64,000 bases of DNA from Marinilabilia rubra (GTDB taxonomy: Bacteria > Bacteroidota > Bacteroidia > Bacteroidales > Marinilabiliaceae). This document shows, in pieces, positions 46,196-56,100 of this stretch. Below the pieces are notes generated by a model. The model was not told where the DNA came from. It made no database searches and saw only the letters and a list, made by a program, of their open reading frames with translations. The stretch spans positions 106,264 through 170,263 of the forward strand of contig NZ_QEWP01000012.1 of assembly GCF_003121985.1 (NCBI RefSeq), read 5' to 3'. Made by a program: the position numbers and the translations under genes. The first letter of the stretch is position 1, and the number at the start of each line of letters is the position of its first letter.

Positions 46196-47551
46196 TTATT
46201 CCTTTCGATCTAATTTCTCCCAACCGCTCTTCAAATGGAGATCTCGCTGAGGGAAAGGAATCTGAACACCATTTTGCCTGAATTTATCATCGATGGAGAA
46301 TCGTATTTTACTTTTAAGTATCTCCACATAAAAAACTTCCTCAACCCAAAAGTAAACCCTAAAGTCGAGGGATGAATTGCCAAAATCTCTGAATAACACA
46401 AAAGGCCGTGGATTTTCAATTACCTCTCGTTGCTCAATGGCACTTTCTATTAATAATTTTTCCACCAACCTAACGTCTGACCCATAAGCGACTCCAACGT
46501 CGACATAAAACCTCGTGCGGCGCTCATTGTAGCTCCAGTTAATTACATTGTCGCTTACAAAATTATGATTGGGAACAACCATTATTATATTATCACGTGT
46601 CAGAATTTTTGATGTACGCAAACCAACATCCATGACCCGCCCCACCAGTTCAGACTCAATTTCCACTACGTCTCCAACCTTTATAAGCCCCTCAAAAAGA
46701 ATAACTAACCCGGAAATGTAATCATTAAACAAGCCCTGAATACCAAATCCCAACCCGACCAACAACGCGGCGGAACTGGCAACCAGGACTGTAATGTTAA
46801 GGCCGATGGAATCAAGCAGTAAAATAATAGCCACAACCCACAATGCATATTTCAAGAGCTGAAAAACCGTTTTAGATTGTCCCATATTCAATCCTTTGGA
46901 AAGGATATGACGGGTATAAATAACCTCAATAAGCCGGATTCCAAGGGCAACACCGTATAAGATAAGAAGAGTATAAACAAGAATACCAGGTGTGATGGCC
47001 ACATCATTGACTGAAAAAAGCTGATCGTTAAAAATATTCAACATAAAGGAGCCAGCCAGCTTTAACCATACATTTCCCAAAACAATAAACAAAAGCAGCA
47101 TGGCAAACCTACGCAACTGCCTTCCTATATTCCGATCAAAGCGCCACTTTTCAGCCGCTTTAATCACCAACCTCTTAATGAGTCTGTTAAAAATAAAAAG
47201 GAGGTAAACACCAACAACCAGAGTCAGTAGAAAGAATGGTGATATGGGAACTTCCTGAGCGATAGTAACAACAGGAGTTCCAAAGAATTCACTCACGTTT
47301 AATCCCAAAACGCCTAAAACCCACAAAGCCAGTCCAACCAGAAATATCCCGCGGAAAACCCAAAATGCAGTAATTAAGAAAATCCTTCGAAAGTCGGTTA
47401 TTTCTTTTTTTATCTGCCCCGGACGAGAAAAGTACCAGCCCACAATAAAAATCACTACAATAAGGCCCAGCTGAAAATATTGCCAACCACTCAGGGCTAA
47501 AAGCCAGCCTTCGCTATACCCGGGCATTTCTGTTATTAAAGAATCAATCAT
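46196..47551 (-). CDS. MscS-family mechanosensitive channel
   Basis: A 451-residue inner-membrane protein. It has an N-terminal set of about five membrane helices (near 20-40, 60-85, 98-120, 150-170 and 195-215), the pore-lining helix near LVASSAALLVGLGFGIQGLFNDYISGL, and the cytoplasmic beta and alpha/beta domains of MscS, with VGDVVEIE and VPNHNFVSDNVINWS motifs. The long N-terminus makes it an MscM/YbdG-like member rather than plain MscS. It would release solutes on hypo-osmotic shock. It is on the same strand as cdaA and folP with a 281-base gap. Confidence 0.93.
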   Translation of the reverse strand: MIDSLITEMPGYSEGWLLALSGWQYFQLGLIVVIFIVGWYFSRPGQIKKEITDFRRIFLITAFWVFRGIFLVGLALWVLGVLGLNVSEFFGTPVVTIAQEVPISPFFLLTLVVGVYLLFIFNRLIKRLVIKAAEKWRFDRNIGRQLRRFAMLLLFIVLGNVWLKLAGSFMLNIFNDQLFSVNDVAITPGILVYTLLILYGVALGIRLIEVIYTRHILSKGLNMGQSKTVFQLLKYALWVVAIILLLDSIGLNITVLVASSAALLVGLGFGIQGLFNDYISGLVILFEGLIKVGDVVEIESELVGRVMDVGLRTSKILTRDNIIMVVPNHNFVSDNVINWSYNERRTRFYVDVGVAYGSDVRLVEKLLIESAIEQREVIENPRPFVLFRDFGNSSLDFRVYFWVEEVFYVEILKSKIRFSIDDKFRQNGVQIPFPQRDLHLKSGWEKLDRKE

Positions 47552-47713
47552 AAATCAGATGATTAGATTTTCAACGTTAAGCTAAAACACAACAAGAAGA
47601 TAAAACACCTGTATAAAAACAATATTCCTTTAAACGATTGTAAAACACTAATTTTCGATTACCTGCAGTCAAAGGCGTATTTGCAATAAAGATCGGATTA
47701 TCAGCATAATTTA

Positions 47714-47778
47714 GTTTATCTTAAATCTTACCTGACTGCCGTCAGGCTGGTATTTTAAAAGTCTGACGATCTATTGTT
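47714..47778. repeat. Dispersed repeat family, copy B
   Basis: Starts with TTATCTTAAATCTTA and ends with GACGATCTATTG; a perfect 6-bp hairpin CCTGAC/GTCAGG sits in the middle (47731-47746). It lies between mscS and cdaA. Confidence 0.65.
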
Positions 47779-47832
47779 ACAGCAAAGTACAATAAAACAA
47801 GAAATTAACCTCATGCCAAAAAGTAAGAAATT

Positions 47833-48612
47833 TTAATTAGTTAATCCAGCTTCTTCCAGTCTTTTCTCAAGCTCGTTTATTGAAATATTATATTCTCCCC
47901 GACCGTTCTGAAAGAAGCTTATGCGCCCGCGCTCCTCGGAAACAACTATAGCTACAGCATCTGTCGACTCGGTAATCCCCATCCCTGCACGGTGCCGGAG
48001 GCCAAAACGCTTGGGAAGTTCCATGTTTTGCGAAACGGGCAAAATACAACCTGCAGCTTTTATTTTGTTGCGATTAATAATGAGTGCGCCGTCGTGCAAC
48101 GGACTGTTTTTAAAGAAGACAGATTCAATCAACCTCCTTGATATCACCGCATTTAACAACTCACCTGTGTGCACAAAATCAAGTAACTCCGAGTTTTTTG
48201 TTATGACAATCAGGGCACCTGTTTTTGATTTGGCAAAATCTTCGCAGGCTTGAACCACAGGTCGAATATAAATGTTCATCATCCCCGCTGACTTGCCTTC
48301 AAAAAAACGATCGAAAGAAAACTTACTGTGAAGATTGTAACGCCCCCCCAACAGCAATAAAAAGCGTCTTATTTCCTGCTGAAAAACAACAATTATTGCC
48401 ACAACTCCAACATTCACAAAGTTGTCAAGAATGGTGGATGACAATTCCATGCTAAGTGACTTTATCAGGAGCCAGAAAACAATAAATGCAAAAATACCAA
48501 TGAAAATATTTAAAGCCACGGTTCCTTTGATCAGCTTGTAAAGCCGATACATTAAATAGGCAACCAAAAAGATATCGACCAAATCGATAAATCTTATTTC
48601 AAGGAAGGTCAT
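47833..48612 (-). CDS. cdaA: Diadenylate cyclase CdaA
   Basis: Makes cyclic di-AMP from two ATP. The 259-residue protein has three N-terminal membrane helices (about 8-25, 32-52 and 62-80) and a cytoplasmic DAC domain with the catalytic SPLHDGALII and the RHRAGMGI motif near 205-212, as in the CdaA type. c-di-AMP controls potassium and osmolyte levels and wall stress. It follows folP with a 29-base gap, the usual order in Bacteroidota (folP, cdaA). Confidence 0.96.
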   Translation of the reverse strand: MTFLEIRFIDLVDIFLVAYLMYRLYKLIKGTVALNIFIGIFAFIVFWLLIKSLSMELSSTILDNFVNVGVVAIIVVFQQEIRRFLLLLGGRYNLHSKFSFDRFFEGKSAGMMNIYIRPVVQACEDFAKSKTGALIVITKNSELLDFVHTGELLNAVISRRLIESVFFKNSPLHDGALIINRNKIKAAGCILPVSQNMELPKRFGLRHRAGMGITESTDAVAIVVSEERGRISFFQNGRGEYNISINELEKRLEEAGLTN

Positions 48613-48641
48613 ATTGCTGTTTTAACAAAGTAACGAATATA

Positions 48642-49511
48642 TTACTTCAATGTTTTTGAGACTAATTTAACACATTCTACGGCTTCTTTAACATCGTGAA
48701 CCCTTAAAATATTAGCACCGGTGCTCAATGCCAACGTATTCAGCACTGATGTTCCGTTTAAGGCAGTATGAGCATCTCCCCCAAGAAACTTATAAATCAT
48801 GGATTTACGGGATACTCCCACCAAAATTGGAACTTCAAACATTCTGAACTGCTCTAAATCATGCAGAAGCTGATAATTGTGGTCAATTGTTTTTCCAAAC
48901 CCAAAACCGGGATCCAGAATAATATCCGACACTCCCAACTCACGTAAACGGTCTGTTTTTCTGGCTAAATACAAAATAACTTCTCCGGTAACATCAACAT
49001 AATGAGGATCTTTCTGCATACTCCCCGGAGTTCCTTGAATATGCATGAGTATATATGGAACATTCAATTTTCCAATGGTTTCAAACATGGAGTTATCAAG
49101 CGTTCCGGCCGAAATGTCGTTTATTATATCAACCCCGTAATCATTAACTGCTTTTTCGGCAATGGCCCCTCTAAAGGTATCGAGGGACAAAAGAACGTCA
49201 GGCCAGGATTTTCTGATAGCTTCAAGAACAGGCCAGAGACGGGCCGCCTCCTCCTCTTCAGAAATATGATCTGCACCGGGACGTGATGAATAGGCGCCCA
49301 CATCCACAATCGTACCACCTTCTCGTTGTATTTTTTCAACCCGGTCCAAAACAGCATCAATAGCCTGCACACGACTCTCTGCGTAAAAGCTGTCGGGGGT
49401 TATATTTACAATCCCCATCACAACCGGTTCACTCATATCCACCAGACGTCCACGACAATTAATCTGATACCCTTTATCCAGAAATCGTTTTTTTACTTCA
49501 TACTGCTTCAT
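48642..49511 (-). CDS. folP: Dihydropteroate synthase
   Basis: Joins p-aminobenzoate to dihydropterin pyrophosphate in folate synthesis; the target of sulfonamides. The 289-residue TIM-barrel protein has VMGIVNITPDSFYAESR and the pterin-binding GATIVDVGAYSSRPGA-type stretch (GGTIVDVGAYSSRPGA), with LDPGFGFGKT later. The start at 49511 is followed by a 30-residue stretch before the barrel, normal for Bacteroidota. It is transcribed just before cdaA. Confidence 0.96.
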   Translation of the reverse strand: MKQYEVKKRFLDKGYQINCRGRLVDMSEPVVMGIVNITPDSFYAESRVQAIDAVLDRVEKIQREGGTIVDVGAYSSRPGADHISEEEEAARLWPVLEAIRKSWPDVLLSLDTFRGAIAEKAVNDYGVDIINDISAGTLDNSMFETIGKLNVPYILMHIQGTPGSMQKDPHYVDVTGEVILYLARKTDRLRELGVSDIILDPGFGFGKTIDHNYQLLHDLEQFRMFEVPILVGVSRKSMIYKFLGGDAHTALNGTSVLNTLALSTGANILRVHDVKEAVECVKLVSKTLK

Positions 49512-49690
49512 GCATTTCCAGCTTTTAATTACAATTCACGCAAAATGAATTATTGTGGTAATATCAACAAACAAAAAAAGCTAAAAAAAGAGAGTTTTCA
49601 AAGGTTGAAACAGGGGTAGTTTTCAATATAAAAAGATATAGGTGCCATGTTCCATAGCTTTTTTGTAATTTTACGGCTCAAAATTGAAAT

Positions 49691-50257
49691 ATGGCGGAAA
49701 AAACAGACCAACAATACGAGCATGTCATAAAGTTGTGCCGTGACATTTTTGAGAAAAAGATGAAAGATTACGGAACGGCCTGGCGAATCCTCAGGCCAAG
49801 TTCCATGACCGATCAGATATTTATAAAAGCCCAGCGGATCAGGAGTATTGAAACTAAAGGAACATCCAAAATTGAGGATGATATAAAATCGGAGTTTATA
49901 GGCATCGTTAATTATGCCACAATGGGGCTTATTCAGCTTGATCTTGGGCCGTCCGATCATCCTGCCATGCTGCCCGAGGAAGCTTCCGAACTTTACAACA
50001 AACATATTTACGCCGCCAAAAACCTGATGGGCGATAAAAACCATGATTATGACGAAGCCTGGCGAAATATGCGCATCAGTTCTTTCACAGATCTTATCCT
50101 GATGAAACTGCACAGAACAAAACAAATAGAAAACAATCAGGGGAAAACCATTATTTCGGAAGGTATTGATGCCAACTACATGGACATAATTAATTATGCC
50201 GTTTTTGGTCTGATAAAAATAGAGTTTCCGGAAGAAAAGACAGAAAACGCCAATTAA
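49691..50257 (+). CDS. DUF1599 protein with internal duplication
   Basis: A 188-residue protein made of two similar halves. The first has DYGTAWRILRPSSMTDQ (about 31-47) and the second DYDEAWRNMRISSFTDL (about 122-138), each followed by a helix ending in an isoleucine-tyrosine-rich stretch. Both match the DUF1599 family, whose fold is probably related to the all-alpha nucleotide pyrophosphohydrolases; no catalytic acidic motif is obvious. It is 21 bases before a BT_3928-like gene, and the block DUF1599/BT_3928/tpiA is common in Bacteroidota. Confidence 0.85.
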   Translation: MAEKTDQQYEHVIKLCRDIFEKKMKDYGTAWRILRPSSMTDQIFIKAQRIRSIETKGTSKIEDDIKSEFIGIVNYATMGLIQLDLGPSDHPAMLPEEASELYNKHIYAAKNLMGDKNHDYDEAWRNMRISSFTDLILMKLHRTKQIENNQGKTIISEGIDANYMDIINYAVFGLIKIEFPEEKTENAN

Positions 50258-50278
50258 TTTATCCAAAAATCGTTTGAT

Positions 50279-51520
50279 ATGATGTTGAAATTATTACGAT
50301 TTATCAGTCGGTTACTGGTGGGAGCCACCTTTATTTTTTCAGGATTCGTTAAGGCTGTTGATCCTGTGGGAGGTTCCATCAAATTCCACGATTACTTTCA
50401 GGCCTTTAATATGGACTGGCTAATGTCTTTAACAATGCCGGCCAGCGTTGCTCTTGCATCGCTTGAATTCATCATAGGCGTGCTTCTGGTATTCAACATC
50501 TTTCCCAAAATTGCCACTCGTCTGTCGTTTTATTTTCTGTTATTCTTCACCATCCTGACACTTGGTTTAGCCATTTTTAATCCGGTCACTGATTGTGGAT
50601 GTTTTGGTGATGCCATAAAACTTACAAACTGGGAAACTTTTTGGAAAAACATTGTCATTCTTGCATTTGCCAGCCTGCTGTTTTTCTCAAAACAAACTTT
50701 AAATTCCCCCTGTTCATTATCGTTACAACGAGTTTTCACCTTTTTAATGGTGGTTTATATTTTGGGGATATCAATTTACAGTTTCAAACACTTGCCACTC
50801 CTCGACTTTCGTCCATATTCGATTGGCAGCAACATATCAGCCGGAATGACTATTCCCGAAGACGCCCCCCAGCCCCAATACAAAACAACTTTCATACTTA
50901 AAAAAGATGGGGTTCAAAAAGAATTTAACGAAAACAATTATCCATACGAAGACACCACCTGGGTATTTGTTGACAGCAAAACCGAGTTGATTAGTGAGGG
51001 ATATACCCCTCCTATCCATGACTTTGTACTCCAACATCCGGAGAGAGGAGACATCACGGATCAACTATTGAATATGAAGGAACCCTTATGGCTGGTTGTA
51101 TCCCCTAAAACATCTGCAATATCAGAAGAACAGGCACTTGAACTGGCTCAGCTGAATGCAACGGCCGGGGAGGATAATATTCCATTCTTTGTTGTTACAG
51201 CATCCACAATGGATGAGGCACAAAACTTTAATGAAGCCTTCAAAACGAATTTTGACTTTCTGCAGGGAGATGAAACCAACCTAAAAACCATCATCAGGTC
51301 CAACCCGGGATTGTTGCTGTTGCAAAATGGAACCGTAACCGGGAAATGGCACTATAACGATTTGCCGGCCCCTTCAGAGTTAACACATCCACTCAGTATG
51401 ACTTTGAAGCAGCTACAGGCAAAAAAATCGCGCAATTTATTACTTGGGCATTTATTTCTGATTGTCCTTGTTGCTTTGATTATATTAAAATCACGTAAAA
51501 CCATAAACAAAAACCAATGA
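50279..51520 (+). CDS. BT_3928-like membrane protein (DoxX/MauE-type with thioredoxin-like C-terminus)
   Basis: 413 residues. The N-terminal half has four membrane helices of the DoxX/MauE type (about 7-25, 55-75, 82-100 and 120-140) with the DCGCFGD motif at 105-111, whose Cys106 and Cys108 are likely redox-active. The middle is periplasmic; the C-terminal part (about 270-380) has the beta-alpha order of a thioredoxin-like domain without a CXXC, and a last helix is at about 390-407. It may be part of an electron-transfer or disulfide step. It overlaps tpiA by 4 bases (ATGA). Confidence 0.86.
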   Translation: MMLKLLRFISRLLVGATFIFSGFVKAVDPVGGSIKFHDYFQAFNMDWLMSLTMPASVALASLEFIIGVLLVFNIFPKIATRLSFYFLLFFTILTLGLAIFNPVTDCGCFGDAIKLTNWETFWKNIVILAFASLLFFSKQTLNSPCSLSLQRVFTFLMVVYILGISIYSFKHLPLLDFRPYSIGSNISAGMTIPEDAPQPQYKTTFILKKDGVQKEFNENNYPYEDTTWVFVDSKTELISEGYTPPIHDFVLQHPERGDITDQLLNMKEPLWLVVSPKTSAISEEQALELAQLNATAGEDNIPFFVVTASTMDEAQNFNEAFKTNFDFLQGDETNLKTIIRSNPGLLLLQNGTVTGKWHYNDLPAPSELTHPLSMTLKQLQAKKSRNLLLGHLFLIVLVALIILKSRKTINKNQ

Positions 51521-52272
51521 GACAAAACATTGTAGCCGGAAACTGGAAAATGAACAAAAACCTCCAGGAAGGGGTAGAATTGGCAAAAGAACTTCAATCT
51601 GCATTGCAGGCCGAAAAGCCAAATTGCAGAGTGGTGATCGGAACACCTTTCATTCACCTGACAGAAGTTTGCAAGACTGTTGATCAGGACCTAATTGGTG
51701 TTTCAGCTCAAAACTGTGCCGACCAGGAATCAGGTGCTTACACCGGAGAAGTATCAGCCGAAATGGTTAAATCAACCGGAGCCCGCTATGTTATTCTTGG
51801 ACACAGTGAAAGAAGAGCTTATTATGGTGAGACCAATGAAATCCTGAAAACCAAAACTGACCTTGCTCTTAAAAACGAGTTAACACCTATTTTCTGTATT
51901 GGTGAAGTATTGGAAGAGAGAGAAGCAGACAAACATTTTGAGATTGTAAAATCTCAAATCGAAGAAGCTTTGTTCCACCTTTCAGCTGATGATTTCAAAA
52001 AAATCGTTTTGGCATATGAGCCTGTATGGGCTATTGGAACAGGAAAAACAGCTTCTCCCGAGCAGGCTCAGGAAATGCATGCATTCATTCGTAAAGTGCT
52101 TGCTGATAAATATGGCCAGGATGTTGCTGATGAAATTTCCATTCTTTACGGTGGTAGTTGTAAGCCGGGAAACGCCAAAGAACTATTTTCAAACGCAGAT
52201 GTTGATGGTGGCTTAATTGGTGGTGCTTCTCTTAAAGCAGAAGACTTCCGTGGTATTATTTCTGCATTTTAA
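51517..52272 (+). CDS. tpiA: Triosephosphate isomerase
   Basis: Interconverts dihydroxyacetone phosphate and glyceraldehyde-3-phosphate. The 251-residue protein has the N-terminal AGNWKMNK with catalytic Lys (residue 11-13 region), the histidine in LGHSERR near 95, the glutamate in [12 protein letters not shown] near 167, and the C-terminal GGSCKPGN and LIGGASL. It overlaps the previous gene by 4 bases. A strong terminator follows immediately. Confidence 0.98.
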   Translation: MRQNIVAGNWKMNKNLQEGVELAKELQSALQAEKPNCRVVIGTPFIHLTEVCKTVDQDLIGVSAQNCADQESGAYTGEVSAEMVKSTGARYVILGHSERRAYYGETNEILKTKTDLALKNELTPIFCIGEVLEEREADKHFEIVKSQIEEALFHLSADDFKKIVLAYEPVWAIGTGKTASPEQAQEMHAFIRKVLADKYGQDVADEISILYGGSCKPGNAKELFSNADVDGGLIGGASLKAEDFRGIISAF

Positions 52273-52293
52273 TTTATTGGAAACCATTTTTTC

Positions 52294-52328
52294 GACCTGC
52301 CCCCATGTTTGGGCAGGTCTTTTTTTAT
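52294..52328 (+). terminator. Terminator of tpiA, abutting the prmA start
   Basis: Perfect 9-bp stem GACCTGCCC/GGGCAGGTC (52294-52302 and 52311-52319) followed by seven or more T residues that end 1-2 bases before the prmA ATG at 52330. Confidence 0.85.
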
Positions 52329-52329
52329 T

Positions 52330-53175
52330 ATGACATACAAAAAGATCAACATAAAAATCGCACCTGCGACTGAAGCCTCCAAAGAAATTTTTATCGCACT
52401 GCTCTCCGAATTGGGCTATGAAAGTTTTCTTGAATCGCAAGAAGGCCTTGAGGCCTATATTCTTGAAGATCTATATCGCCCTCTTGACGAAAACAATCTT
52501 CCAATTCTTAACTCACCGGAGTTTACGGCCGAAATTTCCGTAGAGGACCTTGAAGAAAAAAACTGGAATGAGGAATGGGAAAAAAATTATTTCAAACCCA
52601 TTCTTATCGGAAATGAGTGTCTTGTGCGCTCCTCCTTTCATGAAAAGCCCTCCCAGGCTCCGAAATACGAAATTTTAATCAATCCCAAAATGTCATTTGG
52701 AACAGGGTATCATGAAACCACCAGTTTAATGATACAATTTATCCTTGAAAGAGAAGTTGATGGTCAGCAAATTCTGGATATGGGATGTGGAACAGGAATA
52801 TTGGGAATCTTAGCCTCAATGAAAGGCGCCAAACAGGTTTTAGGCATTGACATAGACCAATGGGCCAGGGAAAATGCAATAGAAAACCTTCAGCTCAATC
52901 ACATCAATAATATGGACATAAAGCTTGGTGACGCCTCTTTACTACGAGAGATGCCGGAATTTGATACCATCCTGGCCAATATCAATCGAAATATCCTGTT
53001 GGAAGACATGCCACGTTACAATGAAGTTGCCAAAAAAGGAGCTACAATAATAATGAGCGGTTTTTACGAAGAAGATTTTGATAAAATAAATAAAAAAGCC
53101 CTTTCGCTTAATTGGGAACATCTTTCTGTCAAAGAACAGAACAAATGGGTAGCTCTATCGTATAGGAAAAAATAA
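52330..53175 (+). CDS. prmA: Ribosomal protein L11 methyltransferase
   Basis: Trimethylates ribosomal protein L11 with S-adenosylmethionine. 281 residues from the Met at 52330 (MTYKKINIKIAP); the open frame extends 7 codons upstream only through a TTG inside the tpiA terminator stem, which is not a credible start. The SAM-binding motif is LDMGCGTGILGI near 150-161 and the later motif is LANINRNILLEDM. There is no room for a usual leader between the terminator and the start codon, so expression may depend on read-through of the tpiA terminator or a start within the stem. Confidence 0.93.
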   Translation: MTYKKINIKIAPATEASKEIFIALLSELGYESFLESQEGLEAYILEDLYRPLDENNLPILNSPEFTAEISVEDLEEKNWNEEWEKNYFKPILIGNECLVRSSFHEKPSQAPKYEILINPKMSFGTGYHETTSLMIQFILEREVDGQQILDMGCGTGILGILASMKGAKQVLGIDIDQWARENAIENLQLNHINNMDIKLGDASLLREMPEFDTILANINRNILLEDMPRYNEVAKKGATIIMSGFYEEDFDKINKKALSLNWEHLSVKEQNKWVALSYRKK

Positions 53176-53193
53176 TTTCTCAAAGCCAGATAA

Positions 53194-56100
53194 ATGAGTA
53201 GGGCCAATTCATCTATATTTCAGAGTAATAAATCCGTATTCTCTCAAAGCCTGAGTTTTAAAGTCTTTATCCTGATAATCATTTCCATGCTTTTTGGCCA
53301 AATGAAGGCTCAGGAAAAATTCTTTACATCCACTGGTGAAGCAGCTTTTTTGGAAAAAATAGAAGACATTTTTAAAGCCTCCTCTGAAAGAAAAAAGGCG
53401 AAGGATTATCTTGACGGTTTTGAGGAGTTCTGGCTCTCTCCTTCCACTCCCGACGAGGCCAAAACAGCGATTATCGAAATATCCGACTTGCTGTATGATA
53501 AAAATGCAAGAGCTTTTCCGGATTACCATTTATTCCTTACTACAGTTCAATCTTTTGTTCAAAACGATCAGCTCAATAAAAACTTTTCAATCTGGGTAAA
53601 GGCCACCAAATCTTTTTTTGAAAAGCAAAAATTCGCTGTCCGCCATTTCAACAAAATTCTAGATACCACACAAGGAATATTAATTGAACAGAGAATATTT
53701 AGTTCACCCGGTGTGGCTTGGTTTTCCCGTACACCTGAATACCAGTTTATTTTTGAAAACGACAGTTTAAAACTCTCCCTCCCAAGTACGACCCTTGTTT
53801 GTCATTCAAGAAACGACAGCATTTCGATATACAACACACGTGGCAAAATGGATGTGGTTTCCGGACTCTGGGAAGGCATCGAAGGGCGGGTAACCTGGGA
53901 ACGAAGTGGCTATGCCTCCAATAAAGTATATGCAGATTTCGATGCCTACACCGTTGACATGGATGACTCCGATTTTGTTGTTAAAAACGTCACATTTTAC
54001 AATCGATTCTATTTCAACAGCCCCCTCAAAGGAAACCTCACACATAAGGTGATGTCCATAAACTCCCCTTCATCAAGTACATATCCTAAGTTCGAATCAT
54101 ACGAGCAGGTTTTTCGAATAGACAATATACATCCCAACATGAATTACAAGGGAGGCTTTTCCCAGCATGGAGCAAAATTTCTGGGTTCGGGAACCGATAA
54201 AAATCCTGCTACCATCAGCATCTTTAGAAATGACACCCTTTTCATCTCTGCAAAATCCCTGTTCTTTGCTTTACGCGAAGACGAAATTCTAAGTAAGAAC
54301 ACCGAAGTCACGATGCATCTGGACACCGGCACCATACACCATCCCGGTCTGGAATTCAAATACATGGCACCTTCCAATGATCTTTATCTCATCCGAAGTG
54401 GAGAAGGCATATCCCAGAGTCCGTTCTTCGATACCTACCATAATGTGAGCATCGATTCGGAAATTATTCATTGGAATTTGAATAATCACTACATGGAGTT
54501 GCGAATGCTCGACGGAGCTTCCCGAAACCACTCCTTTTTCGAATCTTTGAGTTTTTACCGCGAGTCATTTTTCAATTACCTACAGGGGATGGATGCCATC
54601 CACCCTCTTTTTGGTTTGCGAAATTGTTATTACCAAAACAAAAAAAAACCTTTCACGGCCAAAGACTATGCACGCTTTTTAAACAGGCCTGAGAGCCAGG
54701 TCAGACAACAAATATTAAAACTATCCTTTTCAGGTTTTGTGGACTTCAATGTAAATACGGATACCGTAAAAATCCAGGAAAGACTGATGGATTACATCAA
54801 ATTCAGGATGGGTAAAAAGGATTATGATGTCATTCGTTTTAAATCTACAACCCCCGAGAATGAACCCAATGCCATATTTGACCTTAAAAACTATGATCTG
54901 GCCCTTAATGGAGTTGAAAACATATCCATCAGTGACCACCAAAATGTCGTATTTTTACCTGAGAATAAAGAGGTAACTCTAAAGAATAACAGAAATTTCA
55001 GCTTCAACGGTCATATTCTCGCAGGTATGATTGAATTGTTCGGAGATGGATTCTTCTTTTCCTACGACGATTTCAGAATAGACATGCAAACGATCGATTC
55101 AATGCGTATGAGTGTTGAATCAGACCGAACGGATAATTACGGTCGTCCGTTATTGCGAACCATTGACAATACAGTGGCAGGATTGTCGGGCTACCTCCAG
55201 ATTGACACAGCCAATAATAAATCGGGAATTCTTGATTTCCCCCGTTTCCCGGTTTTGGTAAGCGATCGAAATTCCTTTGTATACTACGACCGGGGAGACA
55301 TTCAGGATGGCGCATACGATTCAGAAAACTTCTATTTTGAACTAAATCCTTTTGAAATAGATAGTATTAATAATTTAAACTTAAGCAACATTGTATTTGA
55401 CGGGAAGTTGGTTTCAAATATTTTCCCGGAAATTGAAGACCAACTTGTTGTGCGTAACGACTATTCATTAGGATTTATAAAAACCACTCCTTCTGATGGC
55501 TATCCCATATATAAAGAAAGAGCCAGATTCACCAATGAAATTGATTTGAGCAATGAGGGCCTAAAAGGAAACGGACGATTGGATTATCTGACCAGTTCAG
55601 CAGAATCAGAAGAATTTACCTTTTTGCCGGATGAAACCAAAGGAGAGGCCCACACTTTTAACATTGAACCTCAAACAACAGGGGTTGAATATCCCGATGT
55701 TCAGGGAGAAAACGTCCAAATAAATTATTTCCCCAACCAGGAAGAGCTTTTAGCGCAAACCACCTCTCAGGAGATGCACATTTTCAAAGAAGAAACCTCC
55801 CTAAAAGGAGGGCTTACCCTTGCTCCCAATGGGTTGGTAGCCCATGGAAAACTCTTCATGCCAAGTGCCAACCTGGTCTCAAAAAAAATGGATTTAACAC
55901 ATCACGGCCTAATGACTGACAGTGCTGATTTTAATCTGATCGGTGATGAAGAGATGGAGGGTGTCTCATTTAAAACAAACAATCTGATAGCAGATCTGGA
56001 CTTTGAAGAGCGCCAGGGACGCTTCCAATCGCGGGATATGGGTAATAAGGTAGAATTTACTGAAAATCGCTACATCGCTTATATCAGTGAATTTTCGTGG

